From positions 55,206 to 119,205 of the forward strand of contig NZ_FNBG01000015.1 of NCBI RefSeq assembly GCF_900102215.1: a DNA stretch of 64,000 bases, written 5' to 3'. This DNA is from Fontibacillus panacisegetis. Its GTDB lineage: Bacteria; Bacillota; Bacilli; Paenibacillales; Paenibacillaceae. Within the stretch, counting starts at the first letter, position 1, and every line of letters begins with the position of its first letter. The notes below the pieces were generated by a model. It did not search any database. It was given only the letters and a program-made list of their open reading frames with translations, and was not told where the DNA came from. Positions 23,341 to 32,590 of this stretch are shown piece by piece. A program made the translations under genes and the position numbers.

Positions 23341-24084
23341 ATGGGCAATCAGGTTGAAGAAAATCTCAAAATCGTGAAACAGCAGATGGAGAGGGCTTGC
23401 CAAACCTCAGGGCGCAAGATCGAGGACGTGAAATTGTTGTTGGCGACTAAAACCGTACCGATTGAAAAATTACAAATGGCTATACAAGCGGGTGAGACTC
23501 TGTTTGGTGAAAACAAAGCGCAGGAGCTTCGGGACAAATTTCCGCTTATGCAACAATATAATCAGGTGGAATGGCATTTTATCGGACACCTGCAAACGAA
23601 TAAAGTGAAGGACGTTGTCAAATATGTTACGCTCATTCATTCTGTGGACCGTTTGAAATTGGGGCAGGCCCTGCACCATCAACTCGTCAAAGAGAACAAA
23701 ACTATGGATATTCTGTTACAAATCAACACGTCCTACGAAGAAAGTAAATTTGGTGCGTCTCCGGAAACGGCACTGGAGTTAGTGGAACAATTGTCACAGT
23801 TCGAAACGTTAAACGTGAAAGGCTTAATGACGATTGGAAAATTGAATGCTACAAACGACGAGACACGGCATTGCTTCCGATTATTAAAATCTATTCAAAC
23901 ACAAATCAGGGAGAAAAAGTTTCCGCTTGTAGAAATGAATATCCTCTCAATGGGCATGTCCGGTGATTTCAAGGTGGCTATCGAAGAAGGAGCAACTATC
24001 ATCCGTGTAGGGACAAGCGTATTCGGCCAACGTTACCTGCCGGACAGCTATTACTGGAACGAAACCGCGCCCCAGGACGATTAG
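23341..24084 (+). CDS. YggS-family pyridoxal phosphate homeostasis protein
   Basis: 247 residues, alanine-racemase-like TIM barrel. PLP lysine in LLLATKTV (K37), then GENKAQELRDKF, WHFIGHLQTNKVKDVV, SMGMSGDFKVAIEEGATIIR, VGTSVFG: all the family blocks. The family (YggS/PROSC) binds PLP and keeps its level and amino/keto acid pools in balance without a known reaction. In most Firmicutes it lies by the division genes ylmE-sepF; here it follows a PNPOx-like gene and faces a PLP-type MocR regulator, so this is probably a second, specialised copy. Confidence 0.9.
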   Translation: MGNQVEENLKIVKQQMERACQTSGRKIEDVKLLLATKTVPIEKLQMAIQAGETLFGENKAQELRDKFPLMQQYNQVEWHFIGHLQTNKVKDVVKYVTLIHSVDRLKLGQALHHQLVKENKTMDILLQINTSYEESKFGASPETALELVEQLSQFETLNVKGLMTIGKLNATNDETRHCFRLLKSIQTQIREKKFPLVEMNILSMGMSGDFKVAIEEGATIIRVGTSVFGQRYLPDSYYWNETAPQDD

Positions 24085-24172
24085 AAGTGGTGAGACAAGA
24101 GAACAACATCCTCTTCGATGCGCGGTTGTGATCTGATATCACCGAACATAGCCGCTTAAATATCTGTCATTG

Positions 24173-25606
24173 TCAACTAAGGGATATCTTCGCTAGATGA
24201 TTAATACCTTCTTCAATGGTTGTTTCATCTACTTTTGCAAAACCCAGTATCCATCCTTTTCGATCACTTTCCAAACAATAGTTGCTAAGCGGATAAATAC
24301 GGATTCCTTTTTCGAGCGCCAGGTTCGTCACTGCTTCTTCATCAAACGAGCTATCAGCTTCAAGAAGCATGTGCAACCCTGTTTCTACACCGCTAAGTGT
24401 GAAGCGTTCACTCAGACCCGTCGTGTTGATGGCCTTGGTCATGGCCTCGTGTCTGCGCCGATATACATTTCGAACTCGTCTCATATGGCGCATGAAATGA
24501 CCATGCTCAATAAAATGAGTAAGCGTTAATTGCTCCATAATCGGAAGATGACGATAGGTTAATTCCTGGACTTGGGCAAGCTGACGAATGGCCTCTTTGG
24601 GACCAATAATTGCCGATATCCGTATACCAGGAGCAATCATTTTAGAAAAGCTCATCATATACAATGTGTTTTGAGGTCGCTGACTGAACAAGGTAGGAAT
24701 TGGATCACCACGATATCGAAATTCGCTGTCGTAGTCATCCTCAACAATCCAGAACCGCTGCCCGGCAGCCATGTGTATCAATTGTTGCCTGCGAGGTTCC
24801 GACATAATTACTCCAACCGCACATTGATGCGAGGGTGTAACATACACAAGTTTGGACCCGGGATGAATGTGGTCTACGCATAGCCCGTACTCGTCGACAG
24901 GAACGGATACAACCTGCATACGCCGATACTTCATCGCCATCCAGGCAGCAGGGAAGCCGGGGTCTTCAACCGAAACCGTTTCTCCTTCATGTAAAAGGGC
25001 TTGGGCGATCAAATCGATGCTATGTTGTGCACCTGAAGTTAATATGATTTGATCGATATCCACATGAACGCCCCGTTCAAGTGATAAAAAACGTTGAATC
25101 TGTTCCCGTAAGGGCAGGAATCCATAGGCGTCACCGTAAGCCCAACGGTCCAGGTCTGTTGCTGTGGAGGCTTGTAAAAATGATTGCCTCCAATTCTTTT
25201 GAAAATGTTCGTCCAGATAAGGCTCATGGGGACTGAAATCGATCTCTGCTTTTCTGTTTTCTTTGTCTCCGAACCAACTGTGCAAATGACCGATTGCAGC
25301 GTTTAATAAAGGTAATTCGGGAGGAACGGGTCCTTGTATCGCTGCATCCTCCGAAGGGCGAGTCACATCTATCCATTCACTTACTCTTGTCCCGCCGCGA
25401 CGAGAGGTGACGGTGTACCCGCGGCTGAATAACTCCTCGTAAACAATCTGTATGGTCGAACGGGAAACGCCAATCAATGGAGCGAGTTCGCGAGATGGGA
25501 GCAGCAATTCGCCCGGCGGCCATTTTCCAGTTGTAATATTGTGAATCGATTGGTCCAGAAGCTGCTGCCAAATGGGACGTTTGTCATCTCGGTTTACTTT
25601 AAGCAT
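24173..25606 (-). CDS. MocR-family (GntR-aminotransferase) transcriptional regulator
   Basis: 477 residues: winged helix-turn-helix of the GntR type at about 10-78 (LPSRELAPLIGVSRSTIQIV), a linker, then a fold-type I aminotransferase domain with the PLP lysine K322 in MSFSKMIAPG and the SGAQHSIDLIAQAL and VEDDYDSEFRY blocks. Such regulators sense PLP or PLP-adducts (PdxR, GabR). It is convergent with the PNPOx-like/YggS pair, which would fit control of B6 balance. ATG at 25606 follows GAGGTGAG. Confidence 0.9.
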   Translation of the reverse strand: MLKVNRDDKRPIWQQLLDQSIHNITTGKWPPGELLLPSRELAPLIGVSRSTIQIVYEELFSRGYTVTSRRGGTRVSEWIDVTRPSEDAAIQGPVPPELPLLNAAIGHLHSWFGDKENRKAEIDFSPHEPYLDEHFQKNWRQSFLQASTATDLDRWAYGDAYGFLPLREQIQRFLSLERGVHVDIDQIILTSGAQHSIDLIAQALLHEGETVSVEDPGFPAAWMAMKYRRMQVVSVPVDEYGLCVDHIHPGSKLVYVTPSHQCAVGVIMSEPRRQQLIHMAAGQRFWIVEDDYDSEFRYRGDPIPTLFSQRPQNTLYMMSFSKMIAPGIRISAIIGPKEAIRQLAQVQELTYRHLPIMEQLTLTHFIEHGHFMRHMRRVRNVYRRRHEAMTKAINTTGLSERFTLSGVETGLHMLLEADSSFDEEAVTNLALEKGIRIYPLSNYCLESDRKGWILGFAKVDETTIEEGINHLAKISLS

Positions 25607-25740
25607 TTACTCACCTCTTGTATTTCAGTAAGAAATATGGATTGTTATTGATTGTGATTTGTGGGTTAATTTATACAGTCCATTGATTGGTATACTATCA
25701 TGACACTAATTATTTTTGCAACAACTGGCTTTGAAGATTG

Positions 25741-25785
25741 AAAGGTTTATAAAATGGCTCTGGCAGCCGTTTTATAAACCTTTTT
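25741..25785 (+). terminator. Strong hairpin and U-tract between mocR and the plus gerA operon
   Basis: AAAGGTTTATAAAA paired perfectly with TTTTATAAACCTTT, with GGCT/AGCC inside, and TTTTTATT after it. No gene on the plus strand lies directly upstream (mocR is divergent), so it may end antisense transcripts or attenuate the ger operon leader. Confidence 0.75.
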
Positions 25786-25870
25786 ATTATACAGATTTTA
25801 ACCATGCTGCATTCAAATGTGAATTTCCGGGTAGTATAAAAACCAGTAAATTGAGTTAGGGATGATTAGT

Positions 25871-27532
25871 ATGTGGTCACAATTCGTATCTTATATTCCT
25901 GATTGGACAACATTTATGCAGGCGGGGTTGACGTTGTTGATTCCGATAATAATCTGTTATTCGTTTCGATCTCTTCATTCAATGATTAAGGAGCAGAATT
26001 CTACGGAGAAAAGAGCATTGTCCACGGATTCTTCAGGTGAGACCTCCGGCAGCAAATTAGCAGGGGATTATAAGTCTGATGTGGAGTTAATCAAGCAAGC
26101 GATAGGCAACAATTGTGATGTTCATTTTCGGGAATTCATCATGGGTGGATATGAGGTCGGGGCAACTCTGATCTTTGTTGCCGGAATGCAGGCGGCGGAG
26201 CATATCAACACACAGGTTTTGCAAATTCTGATGATGAATGCAGAGAAAGATTCTAAAGACAACAAGAGCTTGCCCTCTAATTCTGAGCTATCTGCTTACA
26301 TGAAACAAAAGCTGCTTCCTGTTTGTGAAATAAAAGAGGTAGTAGATATAAGAGATCTGAATCAATCCATTCTGAACGGTCATATTGCTTTATTTATTGA
26401 AGGGATGCCAAACGCATTAGTTATGAGCATGCCGAATGAAAAAACAAGATCCATCACGGAGCCTACCTCGGAGGCTCTGATTCGTGGACCAAGGATCGGT
26501 TTCACTGAAGTGTTAAGTGAGAATACTGCCATACTACGGCGTCAAGGGCGTACTGAAAATCTGGAAATGACTATGTACGAAGTCGGGAACTATCTCAAAA
26601 GGAATCTAGTTGTTGCTTATATGAAGGATATTGTGAATCTGGATCTGCTTGAGGAAGTAAAACAACGAATTTCAAAGATGGATATGGATTATTTCGCAGA
26701 ATCGGGTTATGTGGAGCAATTAATTGAAGATAATATTTTAAGTCCATTTCAGCAGGGACAAAATACAGAACGACCGGATCGTGTCATTAGTGCTCTATTG
26801 GAGGGACGAATTGCGATCTTACTGGATGGCACGCCGTTTGCTTTAATTGTTCCGGTAACCTTTAGCATGCTGCTGCAATCGCCTGAGGACTATTATGAGA
26901 GATGGATTCCGGGAACACTGTTGCGTATTTTGCGGTTTTTTGCCGCTTTTATGGCACTGATGGCTCCCGCGCTGTATATTTCATTCATTTCCTTCCATCC
27001 TGGATTGATTCCAACTGAGCTGGCCATTTCGATTATCGAGGCAAGGCAGGGAGTTCCATTTCCTGCTACGATTGAAGGTTTGATATTGGCAATCTCCTTA
27101 GAGATTTTGCGAGAAGCAGGGATCAGACTGCCAAAACCAATTGGGCCTGCGATGGGCATTGTTGGAGGCCTTATTATCGGTGAAGCGTCGGTACAGGCAG
27201 GAATTGTCAGTCCATTTTTAGTTATTGTGGTGGCGTTTACCGCTATATCTTCGTTTTCTATACCTATGTTTAGTGCAGGCATAACCTTGCGAATTTTACG
27301 TTTTGTCGGGATGTTATTTGCAGGCACACTGGGAATGTACGGAACGGTCTTGTTTTTCTTGTTGATCTGTAGTCATCTGACGAAGCTGAAAAGCTTTGGT
27401 GTTCCCTATGTTACACCTATTTCACCATTCCGCATAAATGATTGGAAGGATTTGTTTCTTCGTGCACCCTTGCCATTAATGAAACAAAGACCTGACATGA
27501 TGAAGACTCAACAAAAGAAACGCAGATCATAG
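25871..27532 (+). CDS. Spore germination protein, GerAA family (second operon)
   Basis: About 553 residues. It starts with a hydrophobic segment (MQAGLTLLIPIIICYSF), which the first-operon copy lacks, then the soluble part with EALIRGPRIGFTEVLSENTA, and a C-terminal half with about five helices (PFALIVPVTFSMLLQSPEDY; RQGVPFPATIEGLILAISLE). ATG at 25871 suits the TTAGGGATG site better than that at 25862. First gene of an A-B-C germinant receptor operon. Expected to be made in the forespore and to sit in the spore inner membrane. Confidence 0.9.
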   Translation: MWSQFVSYIPDWTTFMQAGLTLLIPIIICYSFRSLHSMIKEQNSTEKRALSTDSSGETSGSKLAGDYKSDVELIKQAIGNNCDVHFREFIMGGYEVGATLIFVAGMQAAEHINTQVLQILMMNAEKDSKDNKSLPSNSELSAYMKQKLLPVCEIKEVVDIRDLNQSILNGHIALFIEGMPNALVMSMPNEKTRSITEPTSEALIRGPRIGFTEVLSENTAILRRQGRTENLEMTMYEVGNYLKRNLVVAYMKDIVNLDLLEEVKQRISKMDMDYFAESGYVEQLIEDNILSPFQQGQNTERPDRVISALLEGRIAILLDGTPFALIVPVTFSMLLQSPEDYYERWIPGTLLRILRFFAAFMALMAPALYISFISFHPGLIPTELAISIIEARQGVPFPATIEGLILAISLEILREAGIRLPKPIGPAMGIVGGLIIGEASVQAGIVSPFLVIVVAFTAISSFSIPMFSAGITLRILRFVGMLFAGTLGMYGTVLFFLLICSHLTKLKSFGVPYVTPISPFRINDWKDLFLRAPLPLMKQRPDMMKTQQKKRRS

Positions 27533-27556
27533 CTGTTCGAACTAGGAGGGACAAGT

Positions 27557-28660
27557 TTGTTTATACGTTCTGATGACAAAATCTCAACATCACAAACCTC
27601 AATATTTCTAACCAATACGGTATTGGGAGCCGGCATTTTGACTTTACCCCGAAGTGTTACGAATGTAGTGCAAACCCCGGATGCATGGATATCTGTTTTG
27701 CTAGGGGGAGTAATGATCATTCTGCTTGCAATCCTTATGGTGAAATTAAGCCAACAATTTCCGAGCAATACTGTATTTCAATATTCCAAACGAATCGTTG
27801 GAACAATTCCGGCAGCCGTCCTATGTCTGCTGTTGATCATTTATTTTATAATTATTGCCGGTTTTGAAGCCCGGGTAATGGCTGAAGTAACTCTGTTTTA
27901 TTTGTTAGAAGGAACTCCTGTTTGGGCGATTATCATTTCATTTATTTGGGTAGGGGCTTATTTGATATTTGGAGGGATTAACTCGATCGCGCGGGTGTAT
28001 CAGATTGTTTTTCCTATTAGCATCCTGATTCTGCTTTTGTCTTATTTTCTTAGCGTAAGGATATTTGATATCGATCATTTGCGTCCTTTTCTTGGTGAAG
28101 GTATACTTCCCGTCATTAAGGGGCTGAAATCTACGATTCTTATTTTTACCGGATTTGAAGTGATTATGAACCTGGTTGCCCATATGCAGCATCCGGAGCA
28201 GGCTGTCAAAGCAGTAGTTACAGGCATCTCCATTCCAATTGTACTGTATCTGTTGACTGTAGTAATGGTAATAGGGGGGTTATCTACAGACGGTGTCTTA
28301 AGAAGTACCTGGCCTACACTTGACCTTTTAAGAAGCTTTGAAGTGGCAGGTTTATTTTTTGAACGATTTGAATTTCCCTTTTTGGTCATTTGGTTGATGC
28401 AAATGTTTTGCAATTTCATCAGCTTTTATTTTAACGCTTCATTAGGTATTTCGCAGGTGTTCGGCCTTAAAGCTCCTTCTGTCTTTTTTGGATTAATGCC
28501 GTTGATTTTTCTCACATCCATGATTCCTAAACGTATAAATGACGTGTTCAATCTCGGTGATGCCATCGGAGTCATGGGAATCATAATGTTTGTATTAATA
28601 CCCGGGATGCTATCTGTCATCTACATAATTAGAAAGAAAGGATTGAAGCAGGATGTGTAG
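27557..28660 (+). CDS. Spore germination permease, GerAB family (second operon)
   Basis: 368 residues, about ten membrane helices, GerAB/APC-type. TTG start with AGGAGGG six bases upstream. The stop overlaps the GerAC start by eight bases. It is the likely germinant-binding subunit. Related to, but clearly diverged from, the copy at 13034. Confidence 0.9.
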   Translation: MFIRSDDKISTSQTSIFLTNTVLGAGILTLPRSVTNVVQTPDAWISVLLGGVMIILLAILMVKLSQQFPSNTVFQYSKRIVGTIPAAVLCLLLIIYFIIIAGFEARVMAEVTLFYLLEGTPVWAIIISFIWVGAYLIFGGINSIARVYQIVFPISILILLLSYFLSVRIFDIDHLRPFLGEGILPVIKGLKSTILIFTGFEVIMNLVAHMQHPEQAVKAVVTGISIPIVLYLLTVVMVIGGLSTDGVLRSTWPTLDLLRSFEVAGLFFERFEFPFLVIWLMQMFCNFISFYFNASLGISQVFGLKAPSVFFGLMPLIFLTSMIPKRINDVFNLGDAIGVMGIIMFVLIPGMLSVIYIIRKKGLKQDV

Positions 28661-29843
28661 GCGTCAGCTTTTGAATTTAATGCTCATAATGGGAGTGCTT
28701 CTAACACAAACAGGATGCTGGAGCAGCTTTGAAATTGAAGATTTGAGCTTATATGGCGGTTTGGCGCTGGATGAAGGTGAACCAACAGAAACAGAGCAAG
28801 ATTTGAACAAGCAAGGAGGCTCTTATCCCAGAAAAAATCTGATCACAGCTACAATACAGATTGTTCCGGTTAATTCTTTTGGAAGCAAGTCAAAATCGGA
28901 TAAAGGGCACACTGCTCAATATCTAAACATATCCGAGACCGGGGATTCCCTGCTGGAGATTTTACGCCAGTATTCCGTTCGTCTGGAGCGTATGGTAATT
29001 GGTCACCATCTCAAGGTCATCATTATTTCTACTAAGCTGGCTCAGAAGCAAAGTATGGATCAAATCCTTGATTTTGTGCTTCGAGATAATGATATTCGTC
29101 CAAGCTGTACAGTATTTTTAAGCGAAGGCAAGGCGATGGATGTTTTGGAGGCGAGTCGTCCGGGCGAGGTTTCGGCATTTCGTATCCAGGGCATGCTGCG
29201 TAATCATTATAGAACCAGCAAAGTAATGAAAGGCGTTAACTTGTCTCAATTGGATGCTTTAATGAATTCGAAGCGAAGTTTTGTTCTGCAAAATATTATC
29301 TCAACGAAAAAAGATCTTGAATTTGCTGGTGCAGGAATCATAAAAGGAGAGACAGGTAACTGGATTGGGTCTTTGGATCAACCGGATGTAGAAAGTATTT
29401 CTTGGATAAAGGGGGAAGTCCAGGGAGGAGCTATAAAAAGCTACACGGAAAAAAATGTGCCAGTTATTTATGAGATCAAATCCATGAAAAGTAAAATGAA
29501 GGCCAAGGTGCAGGGGGATGATATTTCCTTTCATGTAGATATTCAATCTCAAGGTCGGTTTACAGAAAACTGGGACATCAAAAATGATCCATCGAAAGCT
29601 CAGTTTATGGAGGAGGCGGAGAAGATTTTCGAGAAGAGGTTGTCCCAAATGATCGATAGTCTGATGTGGAAAATGCAGTCCAAATATAAAGTTGATGTGG
29701 CAGGCTTTGGAGAATGTCTGAGCATCCAACATCCGCATGTATGGAAAAAAGTAAAGGATCATTGGGATGAGGAATTCAGCCAGATACCAGTGACTTTCGA
29801 TATCAAGTTAAAGATTACAGATTTCGGTTCGTCTTTAAAATAA
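28653..29843 (+). CDS. Spore germination lipoprotein, Ger(x)C family (second operon)
   Basis: 396 residues. Signal peptide with lipobox TQTGC (Cys22) and the family CWSSFEIEDLSLYGGLALDE start. The later blocks (LVRxxVIGHHLKVIIIS; HPHVWKKVKDHWDEEFSQIP) match GerAC. Third gene of the receptor operon. Confidence 0.9.
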   Translation: MCRRQLLNLMLIMGVLLTQTGCWSSFEIEDLSLYGGLALDEGEPTETEQDLNKQGGSYPRKNLITATIQIVPVNSFGSKSKSDKGHTAQYLNISETGDSLLEILRQYSVRLERMVIGHHLKVIIISTKLAQKQSMDQILDFVLRDNDIRPSCTVFLSEGKAMDVLEASRPGEVSAFRIQGMLRNHYRTSKVMKGVNLSQLDALMNSKRSFVLQNIISTKKDLEFAGAGIIKGETGNWIGSLDQPDVESISWIKGEVQGGAIKSYTEKNVPVIYEIKSMKSKMKAKVQGDDISFHVDIQSQGRFTENWDIKNDPSKAQFMEEAEKIFEKRLSQMIDSLMWKMQSKYKVDVAGFGECLSIQHPHVWKKVKDHWDEEFSQIPVTFDIKLKITDFGSSLK

Positions 29844-29906
29844 CATATATTCAGGTCTTTCAAGTTGATCATCGATTCATAATTGCTTACGGGAGAGAAG
29901 ATAATA

Positions 29907-30500
29907 GTGAGGATGATCTCTATGGCATCTACTACTGATGGAGGGACTGAGTTTGATATGTCACTGGATGAAGCATTGTATTATTTCCTTGTGTACTCGC
30001 TCCTTGGCTGGGTTCTTGAAAATGTGTACAGTTATTTTACGAGTGGGGTGTTCTGGAAAGAGGGGTTTCTACTAGGACCTTATAAACCGATGTATGGCTT
30101 TGCTCCTGTTATATTGCTGCTGTTAATTGATGTAGAAGAGAGTATGTTAAGACAACCGGGGGCTCGAATGACTGCGGTGATTATACTGTGTATGATCGTT
30201 CCAACAGTGGTTGAGTTCGTCAGCGGATATTTACTGAAGGCATGCTTTGGACGGCAGTGGTGGGACTACAGTGGATATGTGGGACAAGTTCATGGTCATA
30301 TATGTATGCGATTTTCCCTTTATTGGGGGGCTTTATCGCTTTTGTGTCTCTATGGTCTTCAACCATTGCTATCGCAAATTTTTTTGAAAATACAATCCGT
30401 TTGGGCGTACGCGGGGCCATTACTGTTGCTGATTTTTATGGCGGATTTTGCATGGACTACGAGTGTAAGAAGAAGAGACTGGAAGCAGAGTAGAGTGTGA
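29907..30500 (+). CDS. Putative ABC-transporter-type membrane protein (CmpB family)
   Basis: About 197 residues with five to six helices. The block LVYSLLGWVLENVYSYFTSG, then FLLGPYKPMYGFAPVILLLL, is characteristic of the PF06541-type family called putative ABC transporter permease. Actual function unknown. GTG at 29907 follows GGGAGAG; a TTG at 29883 is less well placed. It comes 63 bases after GerAC on the same strand and could be read through with it. Confidence 0.8.
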   Translation: MRMISMASTTDGGTEFDMSLDEALYYFLVYSLLGWVLENVYSYFTSGVFWKEGFLLGPYKPMYGFAPVILLLLIDVEESMLRQPGARMTAVIILCMIVPTVVEFVSGYLLKACFGRQWWDYSGYVGQVHGHICMRFSLYWGALSLLCLYGLQPLLSQIFLKIQSVWAYAGPLLLLIFMADFAWTTSVRRRDWKQSRV

Positions 30501-30547
30501 ATGAAGCGAAACGGATAAAATACAATTAGCTGGCAAAGGAGCTGCAT

Positions 30548-31417
30548 ATGATGATACGCGATTTGCGAAAGCTCAGAGTACTGAGGTGGCTATTGAGCGG
30601 ATTGTTGCTGCTGGCCGCAGGAGGTTGGAGCGATTCGGTTATAGTTTCTGCTGATGCTCCTCCGAATGAGTTGAAGCAGCCAAATGCCCAATCCCAAAAA
30701 AGACTTGCAGTTATCATTGATGATCTGGGAAATCAGATGAAAGGTACTGACGAGATTCTCGCAATGCCTGTAAAGCTAACGGTAGCGGTCATGCCTTTTT
30801 TGCCATCATCAGAGCAAGATGCGCGAAATGCACACGAACGGGGACATGATGTGCTGATTCATCTGCCGCTTGAACCGAAACAGGGAAAACCACAATGGTT
30901 GGGTCCAGGAGCTATTCTCTCCAGTATGAAGGACGAAGAAGTTCGGAAGAAGGTGGAAGAGGCGATTGATAATGTCCCTTTTGCCGTAGGTATTAACAAT
31001 CACATGGGCTCCAAAATAACAGGCGACAAAAGGATTATGTCAGTTATTCTGGATGTATGCCGTGAACGAGGCTTGTTTTTTGTAGATAGCAAGACAAATT
31101 ACTGGTCAGTGGCAGGGGATCTTGCCAGTGAAAAGGGATTGCCAGAGCTGCATAATGACATTTTTCTTGATGATGTTCATACAGAGCGTCACATTGCTGG
31201 ACAGTTTCACAAGATAGAAGAATTGCTTGAGCAGCGTGGTAAATGCGTAACTATTGGACATGTTGGGGTGAAAGGCGACAAAACCGCTAAAGTATTAAAA
31301 GAAATGATTCCGGAGTTTCAGTTAAAGGGAATTACCTTTGTCGGTATTTCGGAGTTTGCTCGGGACCAAAGGAAGGATTTCGATTTTGCTCCGGGATCGG
31401 GCATTAATCTTCCATAG
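30548..31417 (+). CDS. Divergent polysaccharide deacetylase family protein (YibQ-like)
   Basis: 289 residues with a signal peptide or anchor at about 10-35 and a deacetylase-like barrel: KRLAVIIDDLGNQMKGTDEI, HERGHDVLIHLPLEPKQ, NNHMGSKITGDK, GLFFVDSKTNYWS. This is the divergent polysaccharide deacetylase (PF04748) family, with the Asp and two His metal ligands in place. Exported; probably acts on cell wall or spore polysaccharide. ATG preceded by AAAGGAG. Its own terminator follows. Confidence 0.88.
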   Translation: MMIRDLRKLRVLRWLLSGLLLLAAGGWSDSVIVSADAPPNELKQPNAQSQKRLAVIIDDLGNQMKGTDEILAMPVKLTVAVMPFLPSSEQDARNAHERGHDVLIHLPLEPKQGKPQWLGPGAILSSMKDEEVRKKVEEAIDNVPFAVGINNHMGSKITGDKRIMSVILDVCRERGLFFVDSKTNYWSVAGDLASEKGLPELHNDIFLDDVHTERHIAGQFHKIEELLEQRGKCVTIGHVGVKGDKTAKVLKEMIPEFQLKGITFVGISEFARDQRKDFDFAPGSGINLP

Positions 31418-31429
31418 ATAGCAAGAACA

Positions 31430-31473
31430 AACACCACATCTCTTATGCCAAAGCCAGGAGGTGTGGTGTTTTT
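31430..31473 (+). terminator. Intrinsic terminator after the deacetylase gene
   Basis: AACACCAC paired with GTGGTGTT around a 25-base loop, then TTTAA. It also lies downstream of the convergent CwlD gene. Confidence 0.65.
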
Positions 31474-31499
31474 AATGAGAGCAGCACGTGGAAGCAGAA

Positions 31500-32204
31500 T
31501 CAAGAAACAGTGAAGTATTCCAGAATTCCCGAGTAGATGGCCTCAGCGATTTTTTGTTGTTCTCGATGATTAGTTAACATCGCCCGATCTTCCGCATTGC
31601 TGAGAAAGCCTGCTTCAACGATAACCGCTGGAGAATCGATATGATTCAACAGATAGAAGGGTTTTCCCAGCTCTGGATATTTTAAGCTGTTGCTGTTGTA
31701 CAGCTGTCCAAGTGAACGTTGAAGCGAATGAGCAAGCAGTGCACTCCGGCCCTCGTTCTGATGAAGAACCAACGGACCGCGTTTTGATTTATTGCGTCCC
31801 CAGTTGACATGGATACTGACAACTAAGGAGGCGGGAATATGTTCGCTCAATTCTTTACGCTGGGCCAAATCACGAATATGTCTTGAACGATTCTTAAGCC
31901 AGCGATTATCGTCACTCAAGGCATAATCGTCTGTACGATTAAGTATAGCTCGGTATCCATGACTTCTCAGTACCATATACAGTCTACGCCCGATTGCCAA
32001 GTTAATGTCCTTCTCCAGAATGTCGCCATAGGAGGTTCCGCCATCAATGCCTCCATGACCGACATCAATAAGTATGACCGGTTCGGGGAAAGCATGCCGG
32101 AGATCTCTGTCCTCTGGCAATTCAGAAGCAAGTGCAGGGGTGCAGAACACATGGAAAGCCATTGTAACGGCTATTAACAATGCAGGAAGCTGTCGTCGTT
32201 TCAT
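31500..32204 (-). CDS. cwlD: N-acetylmuramoyl-L-alanine amidase, CwlD-type
   Basis: 234 residues: signal peptide or anchor (LPALLIAVTMAFHVFCTPAL), then an Amidase_3 domain with the zinc ligands H50 (LIDVGHGGIDGG), E64, H132 (VVSIHVNW) and the catalytic Glu of SPAVIVEAGFLSN. In Bacillus, CwlD removes the peptide from muramic acid and so, with PdaA, makes muramic-delta-lactam in the spore cortex. Length fits. Two adjacent ATGs (32207, 32204) follow GAGAGGTGAG; the second has the better spacing. It is the third kind of sporulation gene in the window. Confidence 0.85.
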   Translation of the reverse strand: MKRRQLPALLIAVTMAFHVFCTPALASELPEDRDLRHAFPEPVILIDVGHGGIDGGTSYGDILEKDINLAIGRRLYMVLRSHGYRAILNRTDDYALSDDNRWLKNRSRHIRDLAQRKELSEHIPASLVVSIHVNWGRNKSKRGPLVLHQNEGRSALLAHSLQRSLGQLYNSNSLKYPELGKPFYLLNHIDSPAVIVEAGFLSNAEDRAMLTNHREQQKIAEAIYSGILEYFTVS

Positions 32205-32335
32205 CATCTCACCTCTCAAGGCTTCTTTTCCTAATATAGCTTGAACGAAATGGAGACAATTCATGCGTCTTTTTGCTCCGCTGTTTACGAAGCGGCAAAT
32301 CGGTGCACACTTAAGTAAAAAGGGGGGAAACGTGC

Positions 32336-32527
32336 ATGGCGAAGGGCGATGAACTGGTTAAATATATAACCGAAAGAGTGGTTGACTACGTAGAGACACC
32401 GCGTGAAGTCCGTAAAGAACGAGTAAAGTACAGGGAGCCGTGGGTTAATCGATGGTTTGGACTCATTCCATTCTCGATCTCTCTTTGGGTAGAGCGGATT
32501 CCTCGCAAAGGGAAGAAGAAATTATAA
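32336..32527 (+). CDS. yqzE: YqzE family protein
   Basis: 63 residues, basic: LVKYITERVVDYVETPREVR then WVNRWFGLIPFSISLW. Fits the small YqzE family known beside the comG operon of Bacillus. Function unknown. The ATG has GGGGGG upstream. A bidirectional terminator follows. Confidence 0.75.
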   Translation: MAKGDELVKYITERVVDYVETPREVRKERVKYREPWVNRWFGLIPFSISLWVERIPRKGKKKL

Positions 32528-32544
32528 CTTGAACGGTATAAATA

Positions 32545-32588
32545 AAGCGATCGCTCTTATCGATTTTCCGACAAGATGATCGCTTGTT
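32545..32588. terminator. Bidirectional terminator between yqzE and the 32591 gene
   Basis: AAGCGATC paired with GATCGCTT, flanked by T-rich sequence. The same octamer arms recur in the terminator at 39587. Confidence 0.65.
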
Positions 32589-32590
32589 TG

